A program made the position numbers and the translations under genes. The notes under the pieces were generated by a model that was not told where the DNA came from, did no database searches, and worked only from the letters and a program-made list of their open reading frames with translations. Shown here piece by piece: positions 46,804 to 56,994 of a DNA stretch of 64,000 bases. Origin of the DNA: Pelagimonas phthalicica (GTDB lineage Bacteria > Pseudomonadota > Alphaproteobacteria > Rhodobacterales > Rhodobacteraceae); the NCBI RefSeq assembly GCF_004364805.1, contig NZ_SOAP01000002.1, positions 992,001 to 1,056,000 on the forward strand, read 5' to 3'. Every line of letters begins with the position of its first letter. Within the stretch, counting starts at the first letter, position 1.

Positions 46804-47811
46804 TTAAAGGTCAATGTCCAACGTGACCGGGAAGTGATCCGAGGCAGTTAGCAAAGCCTCGCGCAGCTCGGGCACGGACCAGCAATTTTGATCATCAAAG
46901 GGATGCCAGATGCACCAGTGTGCATTCAAGGCCTGCAAGTCAGGCGAAACCATGATGTAATCCAGCAAGGCCTGCAAATAGCGCTTTTTGTCCTTGAGGT
47001 AAAAGCGCGAGGTCGTGGGATGTGCACCCAGCTTGCTGGCCAGAGCCTCATCCGCATGGGGATCAAACAAGGCGGCCTCCCCTTCGCCCAGCACGATCTC
47101 GACCGAACTGCGCCCAAACAGGTTCTCGTATTCGTCCAGACCCGGACCATCATTCAGGTCCCCCATCACGATGACAGGATCGTCGGCGCTCAGATGGCTT
47201 TCCACCCGGCGGCGCAGCCAAATCGCCTGCGCCAATTGCTTGCGACGGTTGGCGATCGAGATGCGCATAACCTCATCCCGGGACCGCGCGCCATGGGGTG
47301 CCTTGGATTTCAGATGTGCGCCAATCAGGCGCAAGCTTTTGCCAGCTTTGGTGGTGACCTCCAATTCCAAAGGCGGTTTGGAAAAGGTCACCTCGTCGCG
47401 ACTGGCGTCAATATCCAGATCAATGCCAAAAACCTGATCAAAGACCGGCGCATCCATATCCCCTGCCCCTTTGGGGTCATGGCGCACGCTCAGCACGTCG
47501 GGATCATACAGAAAGGCAATTTCCTGCTGGGTGTCATTGGTGAACCCGGTGACCACCTCGCGGCAGCGCAAGTCATAGGCCTGGGCAAAACTGGTCAGCG
47601 CCTTGGTGGTCGAGCGTTTCGAACTGGTATCGGGGGCCTCGATGATCATGATGCCGTCGGCGTTCAACGCGGTGAATACAATGCCCAGTGCCTCGGCCTG
47701 CTGGGCGCGGGTCACATTGTGTCGCGCTGACCATTCCCCATCTGCCAAAAGCTGCCCGCGTCGATCAAACAGCGCATCGAACCATTCGACATTGTAGGTG
47801 GCCAGACGCAT
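46804..47811 (-). CDS. Endonuclease/exonuclease/phosphatase family protein
   Basis: 335 residues with the EEP fold motifs: ATYNVEWF (first strand), the metal-site region IIEAPDTSS, GAHLKSK, the catalytic GDLNDGPG, LDYIMVS and the final SDHFPV. No signal peptide. It could act on nucleic acid or a phosphoester; this is not deducible. Its ATG overlaps the stop of the djlA-like gene by one base, so the two are coupled. Confidence 0.88.
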   Translation of the reverse strand: MRLATYNVEWFDALFDRRGQLLADGEWSARHNVTRAQQAEALGIVFTALNADGIMIIEAPDTSSKRSTTKALTSFAQAYDLRCREVVTGFTNDTQQEIAFLYDPDVLSVRHDPKGAGDMDAPVFDQVFGIDLDIDASRDEVTFSKPPLELEVTTKAGKSLRLIGAHLKSKAPHGARSRDEVMRISIANRRKQLAQAIWLRRRVESHLSADDPVIVMGDLNDGPGLDEYENLFGRSSVEIVLGEGEAALFDPHADEALASKLGAHPTTSRFYLKDKKRYLQALLDYIMVSPDLQALNAHWCIWHPFDDQNCWSVPELREALLTASDHFPVTLDIDL

Positions 47812-48491
47812 CAGGCCGGTTTTCCGTTGATCTCGGCCCAGGCGTCATTGATGTCTTGCATGCGCCGTTCCGACAGTTTGACCGCCTCGGCAGGAACACC
47901 GCGGGCGATCATCACATCGGGATGGCTTTCGCGCACCAATTGCCGCCAATGTTTGCGGATCTCATCCATCGGCATATCTGGTGTCACACCTAGAACGGTG
48001 TAGGGATCAGGTGTGGCATCGGGGACAAAGCGGGCGCGCATGGCGCGGAAACGATTGTCATCAATGCCAAAAATCTCGGCCACATCATGCAGAAACTGGT
48101 CCTCGGCCGGGTGATAGGTGCCGTCGGCCATGGCGATATGGAACAGCCCCTCCATCAAGTCACACAGCGTGCCCGGCTCATCGCCAAACATCGCGCGGAT
48201 GCGTTTGGCATAATCCTGAAAGCCCGCAACGTCCTGACGGGCGAGGTTGAACACCTTGGCGGCACCTGCCTCATCCTCGCTGGCGATCTGAAACACTTCG
48301 CGAAAGGCGGTGACCTCATCCCGGGTGACCAAGCCATCCGCCTTGGCCATTTTGGCCGACAGGGCGATCACCGCAATGGTAAAGGCAATCGATTTTTCCG
48401 GCGGGCTGCGCAGTTTCTCAAACACCGCCGACAGGCCCTCGCCAGAGGCGAGCGCCGCAACAGCGTTGGATATACGAGACCAAATCGACAT
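47811..48491 (-). CDS. DjlA-like co-chaperone (TerB + J domain)
   Basis: 226 residues. The N-terminal TerB-like helical domain (AFTIAVIALSAKMAKADGLVTRDEV) is followed by a C-terminal J domain (DPYTVLGVTPDMPMDEIRKHWRQLVRESHPDV) with the HPD motif required to stimulate DnaK. No N-terminal membrane anchor is evident, unlike E. coli DjlA. Forms an operon with the EEP gene. Confidence 0.9.
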   Translation of the reverse strand: MSIWSRISNAVAALASGEGLSAVFEKLRSPPEKSIAFTIAVIALSAKMAKADGLVTRDEVTAFREVFQIASEDEAGAAKVFNLARQDVAGFQDYAKRIRAMFGDEPGTLCDLMEGLFHIAMADGTYHPAEDQFLHDVAEIFGIDDNRFRAMRARFVPDATPDPYTVLGVTPDMPMDEIRKHWRQLVRESHPDVMIARGVPAEAVKLSERRMQDINDAWAEINGKPA

Positions 48492-48572
48492 AGGCGCACC
48501 TTACGCGAGCAAAGAAGCAGTGTCAGGCGGTCATTGCAGAAATTTCTGCGCCTGCAACACGGCCCGGCGGAT

Positions 48573-49184
48573 TTATGTCAATTGGACCTCGCCAAGCGGT
48601 GTTTCAAGCTCTGCTGCCAATCCGGGGGCTGCGGTTTCAAAGCGGATCAACGGCTCGGACAGGTGGGGGGCCAGCAGGGCTTGCAGCGCATCCGCTTCGG
48701 GATGCGACACGGTGAGCTGTTGCAGACGAACGCCGCCTTTGGGCAATGTTCGGCCCGGGATCTGCGTGCCATGCCATTGGATCAGGGCCGGGAACAGGCC
48801 ATCAAAGGGTAAAAACCCGTCTTTGGGCACCGCCATGGTCCAACTGAGCCCGCCGCGCGAAACCTCAATCGGTTCACCTGCTATGGGCAGCGCTTGCAGA
48901 GCAGATACCATATCCTCAACCCGGCAAATCCATTTGTCCAACCGCGCAGGCCCCGAGAAATGATCCAACCCGAACCAGCGCGCATCCGTCGGAGGCTCTG
49001 CCGCCGGATCAACCGCAATCGCTTCGATATAGAGATCCGGTGCCATGCCAAGCAAACGGTTATGGGTTCCAAAGCGATTATGCCGCCCACCGGGCAAGAG
49101 CGGGATACCAACCGCCGCCTCCAAATGGGCCGCTGCCTCTTCCAGGCTTTCACCCAAAACTGCGATATGATCCAAAGCCAGCAT
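48573..49184 (-). CDS. VOC (glyoxalase_3-like) family protein
   Basis: 203 residues. LALDHIAVLGESLEEAAAHLEAAVGI opens a vicinal-oxygen-chelate module, and GTHNRLLGMAPDLYIEAIAVDP and GLDHFSGPARLDKWI follow, a pattern common in the glyoxalase_3 group. ATG 49184 is favoured over 49190 because GGAGGG is directly adjacent to the latter but six bases from the former. Substrate unknown. Confidence 0.85.
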   Translation of the reverse strand: MLALDHIAVLGESLEEAAAHLEAAVGIPLLPGGRHNRFGTHNRLLGMAPDLYIEAIAVDPAAEPPTDARWFGLDHFSGPARLDKWICRVEDMVSALQALPIAGEPIEVSRGGLSWTMAVPKDGFLPFDGLFPALIQWHGTQIPGRTLPKGGVRLQQLTVSHPEADALQALLAPHLSEPLIRFETAAPGLAAELETPLGEVQLT

Positions 49185-49305
49185 CCGCATCCCTCCAAAA
49201 CCGTTGAAAACGCCTCTATATCCTACAAAACCTGACCGATTTTGTCTTGAAAAGATGCAAGTTCGGCCCACCTTTCTTAGGACTTCACCAAATCGCGAGG
49301 GATAG

Positions 49306-50493
49306 ATGCTGCTTAGAATGATAGACCGCTTTTTCCGGCACGAGGCGTCGGGGGGATTGCTGCTGATGGCGGCAGCCCTGGCTGCGCTGGTTGTCGCCAA
49401 TTCCGGCCTGTCGGGTGCCTATGACGCCGTGCTGGGCAGCGTCCTGTCCGTGACGATCAACGGGACCGGTCTGGAGAAACCGGCGATCCTGTGGATCAAT
49501 GACGGGTTGATGGCGATTTTCTTCTTTTTGATCGGGTTGGAACTGAAACGCGAGTTGCTTGAGGGCAAGCTCAAGAAACCCTCGGATGTGGTTCTGCCGG
49601 GCATGGCGGCAGTGGGGGGCATGGTTGTGCCTGCGCTGATCTTTGTCATGTTCAACTGGGGCAATACGGCCACGATCAATGGCTGGGCCATCCCTGCTGC
49701 GACCGATATTGCCTTTGCCCTCGGGGTGTTGGCGCTGGTCGGAGATCGTGTGCCGTCCTCGCTCAAGGTATTTCTGCTAACGCTGGCCATTCTTGACGAT
49801 ATTGGTGCGATCCTAATCATCGCGATTTTCTACACCGCTGAGCTCAAGGTCGATTACCTGCTGATGGCGCTGGTGCCTGCCCTCGCGATGCTTTGGCTGA
49901 ACCTCAAAAAGGTTCACCGCGTCGCGCCGATCCTCTTCCTTGGGGTGATCATGTGGGTGCTGGTGCTGAAATCCGGCGTTCATGCGACGCTGGCCGGGGT
50001 TGTGACCGCCTTTTTCATCCCGCTGACGGATAAATGGGGCAAGTCCCCGCTGCATTCGATGGAACATGGGCTGACGCCTTATGTGCTTTACCTGATCATC
50101 CCGGTCTTTGCCTTTGCCAATGCCGGTGTGGTTCTGACGGGGCTGAGCCTGTCTGACCTGGCCGCACCGCTGCCTTTGGGCATCGCGCTTGGCCTGATCC
50201 TCGGCAAGCAGATTGGCGTCTTTGGCGTGACCTGGCTGATGGTCAAGCTGCGCCTCGCACAACCGCCTGCGGGCGCGAATTGGGCGCAGATCTATGGTGT
50301 GGCCTGTCTCGCCGGGATCGGGTTTACCATGTCGCTCTTCATCGGCTCGCTCAGCTTTGCCGATCCAGAGCTGATGAACCATGTCCGTCTGGGCGTATTG
50401 CTGGGCTCTTTGGTCTCCGGTGTCATTGGCTATGCCGCCCTGCGCCTGTCGACCGCTGCCGAGCCTGAAGGCGCTAAGGTCGCTGCGGAATAA
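49306..50493 (+). CDS. nhaA: Na+/H+ antiporter NhaA
   Basis: 395 residues, about 12 membrane spans, exchanging Na+ (or Li+) for H+ for pH and salt homeostasis. The ion-binding aspartates lie in AILDDIGAILIIAIFYT and the assembly motif in PAATDIAFALGVLALVG. AGGGA precedes the ATG. A bidirectional terminator separates it from scpA. The fit is with a marine lifestyle. Confidence 0.96.
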   Translation: MLLRMIDRFFRHEASGGLLLMAAALAALVVANSGLSGAYDAVLGSVLSVTINGTGLEKPAILWINDGLMAIFFFLIGLELKRELLEGKLKKPSDVVLPGMAAVGGMVVPALIFVMFNWGNTATINGWAIPAATDIAFALGVLALVGDRVPSSLKVFLLTLAILDDIGAILIIAIFYTAELKVDYLLMALVPALAMLWLNLKKVHRVAPILFLGVIMWVLVLKSGVHATLAGVVTAFFIPLTDKWGKSPLHSMEHGLTPYVLYLIIPVFAFANAGVVLTGLSLSDLAAPLPLGIALGLILGKQIGVFGVTWLMVKLRLAQPPAGANWAQIYGVACLAGIGFTMSLFIGSLSFADPELMNHVRLGVLLGSLVSGVIGYAALRLSTAAEPEGAKVAAE

Positions 50494-50511
50494 GACGCTG
50501 ATTCAAAAATG

Positions 50512-50549
50512 AAAGCGCGCCCTTGTTCTATACAAGGGCGCGCTTTTTT
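50512..50549. terminator. Bidirectional terminator between nhaA and scpA
   Basis: AAAGCGCGCCCTTG (50512-50525) and CAAGGGCGCGCTTT (50533-50546) form a 14-bp perfect stem with a 7-nt loop. T follows on the plus strand and A precedes, giving T on the minus strand. Confidence 0.93.
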
Positions 50550-50563
50550 GCGTTTATAGCTGC

Positions 50564-52693
50564 TTAGGCGCGAGCATCACGGATCAGGCGTAGAATGTCT
50601 TGAGCAGCCTCGGGGATATTGGTGCCCGGACCAAAGATCGCCTTCACACCAGCGGATTTGAGGAAGTCGTAATCCTGCTGCGGGATCACCCCGCCGCAGA
50701 TCACCAGAATATCCTCGGCCCCTTGCTTTTTCAGCTCTTCGATCAGCTGTGGTGCCAGTGTCTTGTGACCCGCCGCCTGCGAGCTGATACCGACCACATG
50801 CACGTCATTGTCGATCGCATCCTGCGCGGCCTCATCCGGGGTCTGGAAGAGCGGGCCCACATCAACGTCAAAGCCGATATCGGCAAAGGCCGTGGCGATC
50901 ACCTTGGCCCCACGGTCATGGCCGTCCTGGCCCATCTTGACCACCAGCATCCGGGGGCGGCGCCCCTCTGCTTCGGCAAAGGCTTCGATATCTTTCTGGA
51001 TGGCGGCAAAGCCCTCATCCCCCTCATAGGCAGCCCCATAAACACCGGCCAGGGTTTTGACTTCGGCGCGGTGACGTCCAAATTCTTCTTCCATTGCCAT
51101 GCTGATTTCCCCCACAGAGGCACGTGCACGGGCCGCCTCAACCGCGGCCTCCAGCAGGTTTCCACCTTCCTTGGCGCGACGGGTCAGCTCGGCCAAAGCA
51201 GCCTGACAGGCCGTTTCGTCCCGATCCGAACGCATTTGGGTCAGACGCGCGATCTGGCTGTCACGCACAGCCATATTGTCCACATCGAGGATCTCAAGCT
51301 CGTCTTCCTTGTCGAGCTTGTACTTGTTCACCCCAACGATGACTTCGTCGCCCCGGTCGATCATCGCCTGACGCTTGGCCGCCGATTCCTCGATCCGCAG
51401 CTTGGGCATGCCGCTGGCCACAGCCTTGGTCATGCCGCCCATTTCCTCGACCTCTTGCATCAAGGCCCAGGCGTCGTTGATCAGCTGATCCGTCAGGCTT
51501 TCGACATAGTAAGAGCCCGCCAGCGGATCGACCACATTGGTGACGCCGGTTTCCTCTTGCAGGATGATCTGGGTGTTGCGGGCGATGCGGGCGCTGAATT
51601 CAGTCGGCAATGCAATCGCCTCGTCCAAGGCATTGGTATGCAGGGATTGTGTGCCGCCCAGAACCGCGCTCATCGCCTCGTAAGCGGTGCGGATCACGTT
51701 GTTATAGGGGTCCTGTTCCTGCAGGGACACGCCCGAGGTCTGGCAGTGGGTGCGCAGCATCTTGGAGCGTTCAGACTTGGCCCCGAATTCGGTCATCACA
51801 CGATGCCAAAGGGTGCGCGCGGCGCGCAACTTGGCCGCCTCCATGAAGAAGTTCATGCCAATGGCAAAGAAGAAGCTCAGGCGACCCGCGAATTTGTCCA
51901 CATCCATGCCTGCATTGATCGCCGCACGCACATATTCGCGCCCATCCGCCAGCGTATAGGCCAGTTCCTGCACCAGGTTCGCCCCGGCCTCTTGCATGTG
52001 GTAGCCGGAAATCGAGATCGAGTTGAATTTCGGCATCTCATTCGAGGTATATTCGATGATGTCCGAAATGATCCGCATCGAGGGTTCGGGCGGATAGATA
52101 TAGGTGTTGCGCACCATGAACTCTTTCAGAATGTCATTCTGAATGGTGCCCGCCAGCAGGCTTTTGTCATGGCCCTGCTCTTCGCCCGCCACAATGAAGT
52201 TCGCCAGGATCGGGATCACCGCGCCGTTCATGGTCATCGAAACCGAGACCTTGTCGAGCGGGATACCGTCAAAGAGGATTTTCATATCCTCGACGCTGTC
52301 GATGGCAACCCCAGCCTTGCCCACATCGCCAACAACGCGCGGGTGATCGGAGTCATAGCCGCGGTGCGTGGCCAGATCGAAAGCAACCGAAACACCTTGC
52401 TGACCGGCCGCCAGGTTTTTGCGGTAAAAGGCGTTGGATTCCTCAGCCGTGGAGAAACCTGCATATTGGCGGATGGTCCAAGGTCGGCCCGCATACATGG
52501 TCGCCTTCACCCCACGGGTGAACGGCCCTACGCCAGGCAGCGTGTTCATATGGTCGAGATCCGCTGTATCCTCCGCCGTATAAAGCGGTTTGACCTCAAT
52601 CCCTTCCAAGGTGTTCCAGGTCAGATCATCCAGCGGGCGGCCCCGCAGTTCTTTTTCAGCGAGTTTCTTCCAATCGTCGGGCAGATCGGTCAT
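50564..52693 (-). CDS. scpA: Methylmalonyl-CoA mutase
   Basis: 709 residues; B12-dependent isomerisation of methylmalonyl-CoA to succinyl-CoA. The N-terminal barrel has [24 protein letters not shown] and the RGYDSDHPR substrate segment; the C-terminal cobalamin domain has the DxHxxG motif in [13 protein letters not shown]. Full length and a single-chain form. GAGAGGAC precedes the ATG. It completes the pathway begun by pccA/pccB nearby. Its start overlaps the end of the upstream sulfotransferase-like gene by 38 bases. Confidence 0.96.
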   Translation of the reverse strand: MTDLPDDWKKLAEKELRGRPLDDLTWNTLEGIEVKPLYTAEDTADLDHMNTLPGVGPFTRGVKATMYAGRPWTIRQYAGFSTAEESNAFYRKNLAAGQQGVSVAFDLATHRGYDSDHPRVVGDVGKAGVAIDSVEDMKILFDGIPLDKVSVSMTMNGAVIPILANFIVAGEEQGHDKSLLAGTIQNDILKEFMVRNTYIYPPEPSMRIISDIIEYTSNEMPKFNSISISGYHMQEAGANLVQELAYTLADGREYVRAAINAGMDVDKFAGRLSFFFAIGMNFFMEAAKLRAARTLWHRVMTEFGAKSERSKMLRTHCQTSGVSLQEQDPYNNVIRTAYEAMSAVLGGTQSLHTNALDEAIALPTEFSARIARNTQIILQEETGVTNVVDPLAGSYYVESLTDQLINDAWALMQEVEEMGGMTKAVASGMPKLRIEESAAKRQAMIDRGDEVIVGVNKYKLDKEDELEILDVDNMAVRDSQIARLTQMRSDRDETACQAALAELTRRAKEGGNLLEAAVEAARARASVGEISMAMEEEFGRHRAEVKTLAGVYGAAYEGDEGFAAIQKDIEAFAEAEGRRPRMLVVKMGQDGHDRGAKVIATAFADIGFDVDVGPLFQTPDEAAQDAIDNDVHVVGISSQAAGHKTLAPQLIEELKKQGAEDILVICGGVIPQQDYDFLKSAGVKAIFGPGTNIPEAAQDILRLIRDARA

Positions 52694-53588
52694 AGGCTTG
52701 TCCTCTCTCAGTCAGCACCGCCGTCGGTTTTTCCGATCTTGCGGGCATGGGATCTTCTCTCAAATGCGCCAATCCCTCGGCTCCGGCACGCAGCCAGTAG
52801 AGGTCATCGGCATAGGCCTCGCGCAGGGCGGAGGCCTGAAACGGTGTAAAGGGCTGCCAGCGTCCGGTTTCATCCGGCAGCAAGTCGGGGAAATCGCCGC
52901 GATCCAGCAGGACCTCGCGCAATTCCTGAAGGTTGGGGCTGCGATTGGCCCAGAATTCCCCAATCCCGGTACCGGGTTGGCCTGGTTTCTGGGTCGCCAT
53001 CGCCAAAAGCTCATCCGGATGGGAGGCAAAGTGTTCAAAGGGCGTCACCAAAATCTCGGCTTCGGGGCAGGCGCAGGCAATATCGGTGATGACGTGACGC
53101 CAGCTGCGGTCGGAATGGGCGATGCTGTCACGCACCGCATCGCTGGGCACGGATTCGCCGCGCGGCACGAGATAGGCCATGACCGACCCCCACCAGCGAT
53201 CAGGCGAGCGGATCTGCAAGACCACCCGGGTGATCGGGTCAAAGGCTGCGTTGACCCGCGCCATGCGTTCGCCAATGTCAGGATACATCACCCGCGCGCG
53301 CAGGCTGCGCCGCGCCGTTCCAATCAGGTTTTCGTCTGACACAACAAGATGCGTCATCCCCTGCCGCGCGGCACCAGCAAGGTTCATCTGCACACGGCCA
53401 ATGGCGCGTTTGGTTTGCTTGGGCGAAACCGGGCGATCCGCAACACCGTCAAGCAGTCCCTTGCGGGTCCGCCATGGCCCCCAAAACCCAACCCCTTGCG
53501 TCATCAAAGCGCTGCGATTGGCGCGTAGATATTGCTGAAAACTTGTCGATCCGGTGCGATGCGCACCGATATGCAGGATGACATCCAT
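52656..53588 (-). CDS. Sulfotransferase-like P-loop protein
   Basis: 310 residues. [16 protein letters not shown] near the N-terminus is the 5'-phosphosulfate-binding loop of sulfotransferases, and a later segment ([16 protein letters not shown]) fits the 3'-phosphate-binding region. It may transfer sulfate from PAPS to a polysaccharide or other acceptor; no such substrate is implied by the neighbours. ATG 53588 is preceded by AAGGG at 11 bases. Its last 12 codons overlap scpA. The frame extends far upstream through other genes and that extension is rejected. Confidence 0.75.
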   Translation of the reverse strand: MDVILHIGAHRTGSTSFQQYLRANRSALMTQGVGFWGPWRTRKGLLDGVADRPVSPKQTKRAIGRVQMNLAGAARQGMTHLVVSDENLIGTARRSLRARVMYPDIGERMARVNAAFDPITRVVLQIRSPDRWWGSVMAYLVPRGESVPSDAVRDSIAHSDRSWRHVITDIACACPEAEILVTPFEHFASHPDELLAMATQKPGQPGTGIGEFWANRSPNLQELREVLLDRGDFPDLLPDETGRWQPFTPFQASALREAYADDLYWLRAGAEGLAHLREDPMPARSEKPTAVLTERGQAYDRSARRLEETR

Positions 53589-53754
53589 GAGGCAGCGGCC
53601 CTTAGCCAGACCCGCGTCAGCAGCGACACGGGCAGTTGCAGATGCCAACAAGGATGGCCTGCCGCTTATGAGAAACTCGTTAATGCTAAAATTTTTCCGG
53701 TTCCCGCGCCCTGTGGACTGTGCAGCTTTCGTTTCGCACCCTATATCTATGTGT

Positions 53755-54198
53755 ATGAACGCATTTTCCCGTCTGGCCGCCTTGGCCCTCATCCCTGCTC
53801 TGCTGGCCTCACCTGTGCTCAGCGCGACCGAGGCCGAAGAGCCGTTTACCTTGATCCGGGATGCCTCGGACACCTCTCTTGAGGAGTGGGCCTGGATCAA
53901 ACGGGTGGTGGTGGTCTTTGCCGACAGCCCCAATGATCCGCGCTTTGCCGAACAAATGCGGCTGATCGAGGAGCGACCAGAGGCGTTGCTGGAGCGCGAT
54001 GTGGTGGTGATCACCGACACGGACCCAAAGGCGCGCAGCGAGGTGCGCAAAGCGTTGCGCGCGCGCGGCTTTATGCTGGTGGTGCTGGCCAAGGATGGCA
54101 GTGTGGTGATCCGCAAACCCGCCCCCTGGGACATGCGTGAAATTTCGCGTTCCATCGACAAGCTGCCGCTGCGCCAGCAGGAGATCCGCGAACGTTGA
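53755..54198 (+). CDS. DUF4174 domain-containing exported protein
   Basis: 147 residues. A signal peptide (FSRLAALALIPALLASPVLS-AT) is followed by a thioredoxin-like pattern (RVVVVFADSPNDPRFAEQMRLIEE, then VVITDTDPKARSEVRKAL and FMLVVLAKDGSVVIRK) matching DUF4174. No CxxC is present, so it is not a redox thioredoxin. A second ATG two codons upstream (53749) is possible; no SD is visible. Confidence 0.85.
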   Translation: MNAFSRLAALALIPALLASPVLSATEAEEPFTLIRDASDTSLEEWAWIKRVVVVFADSPNDPRFAEQMRLIEERPEALLERDVVVITDTDPKARSEVRKALRARGFMLVVLAKDGSVVIRKPAPWDMREISRSIDKLPLRQQEIRER

Positions 54199-54211
54199 CC
54201 TTCAGCCGGGG

Positions 54212-54727
54212 TTAAACGTTGCCGCGCAGGAAAACTGCCAGGTTTTCTGGCGGATAGACCATCAGCAAGGCATCGCCAGCCGGATCGTAGAGCGTCAGCG
54301 TTTCCGACGACATCAGCACCGCGAAATAGCCATTGGCGATGTGCTCTTCCATGCAATCCTTGACCGGGCCGACGCCGGTCGACAGCAAGCCCAGCCCCGT
54401 TACCAGATCGCGTGACATCAACTGTTCGGAAACCGCATGCGGGCTGGTTTCCGGCATGTCGAAGACGACGACCTGCCCCTGCCGCAACCGTTCCACCGCT
54501 GAATCGATGGATCGGGCGCGTGGTATTGTGGCGCGAATAACCGGAAGGGCGAGATCGAAGACCGCTGCCGTGCAATTCATCCGCGAGGAAAAATAGCGGG
54601 TTTGCGCCAGATACACCCAGCCGCCAAGCTGTTGGCGCAGCTCCGCCTCCTTGTCGAGCGCGCAGCCCGACAAGCCGGTCACAAGGACCATGAAGGCCAA
54701 GCCCAATCGGGCCGCCACAGGTTGCAT
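54212..54727 (-). CDS. Lipoprotein of unknown function
   Basis: 171 residues. AARLGLAFMVLVTGLSGC is a lipoprotein signal with lipobox LSGC. The mature part has three cysteines and a C-terminal domain (VMSSETLTLYDPAGDALLMVYPPE pattern). It converges with the DUF4174 gene at a 13-bp gap. An ATG at 54742 is an alternative start. Lies between scpA-side genes and pccA, so it could be expressed with them. Confidence 0.72.
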   Translation of the reverse strand: MQPVAARLGLAFMVLVTGLSGCALDKEAELRQQLGGWVYLAQTRYFSSRMNCTAAVFDLALPVIRATIPRARSIDSAVERLRQGQVVVFDMPETSPHAVSEQLMSRDLVTGLGLLSTGVGPVKDCMEEHIANGYFAVLMSSETLTLYDPAGDALLMVYPPENLAVFLRGNV

Positions 54728-54817
54728 CCAGGCACACGTCATCCCCGGCAGTCTTAGCCGGGAATGATTGACGCTTGGTTGCCAAACCTTGATATGGGGC
54801 GGCCCAGATCATTTGCG

Positions 54818-56866
54818 TTATTCGAACTCCATGATCACTTCGTCCACCGCAAGGCTGTCGCCCGCTGCAGCGTTGATCTTGGAGACGACACCTTTCTTCT
54901 CAGCGCGCAGGATGTTTTCCATCTTCATCGCCTCAATGGTGCACAGCGCCTGGCCCTCTTGAACCTCTTGCCCCTCTTCCACGTCGATCTTGACGACCAG
55001 ACCCGGCATTGGGCAGAGCAACATTTTCGAGGTGTCAGGCGGCAGCTTCTCGGGCATCAGCTTGGCCAGTTCCGCCTGACGCGGGCTGCGCACGAGCACC
55101 TTGAGGTCGGCGCCGCGCGACCGGATGCGGAACCCATGGGTGATTTTGTCGACCTTCAGCACCAAAGGCGCGCCGTCCACGGTCATGCGGGCCAGGCTGT
55201 CACCCGGTGTCCACGCCCCTTCGACGCGCAGCGAGGTGCCATCGGCAAAGGTGACGGTCGAGCCGTCATGATCCGCATCAATGCTGGCCTCAAAGGCTTC
55301 GCCTTGCAGGGTCACAACCCATTCAGTGCCAACACGGCGTTCGTGATTGTCCAAACGCCCCGACACACGGGTGCGGCGGATTTCGGCAACGCGGTTCATG
55401 GCGGCGGCGGCAGCGGCGATACGCTTGAGCCCATCCTCACCAAGTGTCACACCTGCGAACCCCTCTGGGTATTCCTCTTCGATAAAGGCAGTGGTCATCT
55501 CGCCAGAAATGAATTTCTCATGGTCCATCACAGCGCTGAGGAATGGCAGGTTGTGCCCGATCCCTTCGACCTCAAACCCATCCAGCGCATTACGCATGGC
55601 CTCAATCGCCTCGTCACGGGACGGGGCCCAGGTGCAAAGCTTGGCGATCATCGGGTCATAATACATCGAGATCTCGCCGCCCTCATAGACGCCGGTATCA
55701 TTGCGCACTGCAAAACCGTCACCGGCCGGTGCATCGCCCTGCCATTTGTCATTCTCAAGCAGCAGACCACCCGACAGTTCAGCCGGTGGACGATAGCGGG
55801 TCAAACGGCCAATCGAGGGCAGGAAACCGCGATACGGGTCTTCGGCATAGAGGCGGTTTTCAATGGCCCAACCGTTGATCTGCACATCATCCTGCGTGAT
55901 GGTCAGCGGCTCACCATTGGCAACGCGGATCATCTGTTCGACCAGGTCAACGCCGGTGATCAATTCGGTCACCGGGTGTTCCACCTGCAAGCGGGTGTTC
56001 ATCTCGAGGAAATAGAAGTTCTTGTCACCATCGACGATGAATTCCACGGTCCCGGCGCTGGTGTAACCCACGGCCTTGGCCAGCGCGACCGACTGTTCGC
56101 CCATGGCTTTGCGGGTTTCGGGATCGAGGAAAGGCGACGGGGCCTCTTCGACCACTTTCTGGTTACGGCGCTGGATCGAACATTCGCGTTCGTTCAGATA
56201 GATGCCATTGCCATGTGCGTCGCAAAGCACCTGAATTTCGATATGGCGCGGCTGCGTCACAAATTTCTCGATAAAGATCCGGTCATCGCCAAAGCTGTTC
56301 GCCGCTTCGTTTTTCGAGCTTTGGAAACCTTCGCGTGCTTCCTGATCGTTCCAGGCAATCCGCATGCCTTTACCACCGCCCCCGGCAGAGGCTTTGATCA
56401 TCACCGGATAGCCGATCTCGTTGGAAATCTTGACTGCCTCATCCGCGTCTTCGATCAGGCCCATATAGCCGGGAACCGTTGAAACCTCGGCCTCCTGAGC
56501 GATCTTTTTCGAGGTGATCTTGTCCCCCATCGCCTCAATCGCGCCTTTAGGCGGGCCGACAAAGGCAACGCCCTCGGCCTCAAGCGCTTCGGCGAATTTG
56601 CTGTTCTCGGACAGGAACCCATAGCCGGGGTGAACCGCCTGCGCGCCGGTCTGGCGGATGGCATCCATCACCTTGTCAATGACGATATAGGACTGGTTCG
56701 CCGGCGGCGGGCCGATATGCACGGCCTCATCGGCCATTTGCACATGCAGCGCCTGCTTATCGGCATCCGAATAGATCGCCACGGTTTTGATACCCATTTT
56801 GCGTGCGGTCTTGATGACACGGCAGGCAATCTCGCCACGGTTGGCGATCAGGATCTTGTCGAACAT
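54818..56866 (-). CDS. pccA: Propionyl-CoA carboxylase alpha (biotin) subunit
   Basis: 682 residues. Biotin carboxylase domain from FDKILIANRGEIACRVIKTA with the ATP-grasp loop KASAGGGGKGMR, HPGYGFLSEN and the catalytic region EMNTRLQVEHPVTE; a BT-type linker domain; and a C-terminal biotinyl domain with EAMKMEN. Carboxylates biotin, then PccB transfers CO2 to propionyl-CoA. AGGAAAGGGA precedes the ATG. Confidence 0.96.
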   Translation of the reverse strand: MFDKILIANRGEIACRVIKTARKMGIKTVAIYSDADKQALHVQMADEAVHIGPPPANQSYIVIDKVMDAIRQTGAQAVHPGYGFLSENSKFAEALEAEGVAFVGPPKGAIEAMGDKITSKKIAQEAEVSTVPGYMGLIEDADEAVKISNEIGYPVMIKASAGGGGKGMRIAWNDQEAREGFQSSKNEAANSFGDDRIFIEKFVTQPRHIEIQVLCDAHGNGIYLNERECSIQRRNQKVVEEAPSPFLDPETRKAMGEQSVALAKAVGYTSAGTVEFIVDGDKNFYFLEMNTRLQVEHPVTELITGVDLVEQMIRVANGEPLTITQDDVQINGWAIENRLYAEDPYRGFLPSIGRLTRYRPPAELSGGLLLENDKWQGDAPAGDGFAVRNDTGVYEGGEISMYYDPMIAKLCTWAPSRDEAIEAMRNALDGFEVEGIGHNLPFLSAVMDHEKFISGEMTTAFIEEEYPEGFAGVTLGEDGLKRIAAAAAAMNRVAEIRRTRVSGRLDNHERRVGTEWVVTLQGEAFEASIDADHDGSTVTFADGTSLRVEGAWTPGDSLARMTVDGAPLVLKVDKITHGFRIRSRGADLKVLVRSPRQAELAKLMPEKLPPDTSKMLLCPMPGLVVKIDVEEGQEVQEGQALCTIEAMKMENILRAEKKGVVSKINAAAGDSLAVDEVIMEFE

Positions 56867-56922
56867 GTCAGTCCCTTTCCTCTTGTCTTTGGCTCAGGGC
56901 GGCACAACCCCCTGATGCATGC

Positions 56923-56963
56923 AAAAAGACCGCCCCCGCGTGGGTCACACGCGAGAGGCGGTC
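56923..56963 (-). terminator. Intrinsic terminator on the minus strand
   Basis: Read on the minus strand, GACCGCC (56963-56957) pairs with GGCGGTC (56934-56928), with an inner CGCGTG/CACGCG stem, then T5. It lies after the small lipoprotein gene and before pccA, so pccA has its own promoter. Confidence 0.82.
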
Positions 56964-56994
56964 AAACTGAATCCGAAAGGACTGCTGACGCGTG

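Noticed and set aside
50600-52849. A 749-codon open frame antisense to scpA
   Set aside because: It mirrors the high-GC codon structure of scpA, has no SD or recognisable domain, and scpA on the other strand is unambiguous. The same holds for long frames opposite pccA (54764-56482), proS (36042-37532), glyS (23388-24761), GT2 (12434-13816) and pccB (59227-60264).
52656-54812. A 718-codon minus-strand frame containing the sulfotransferase-like domain
   Set aside because: Only the part after 53588 shows conserved motifs; upstream it covers the DUF4174 gene on the other strand and the lipoprotein gene in another frame.
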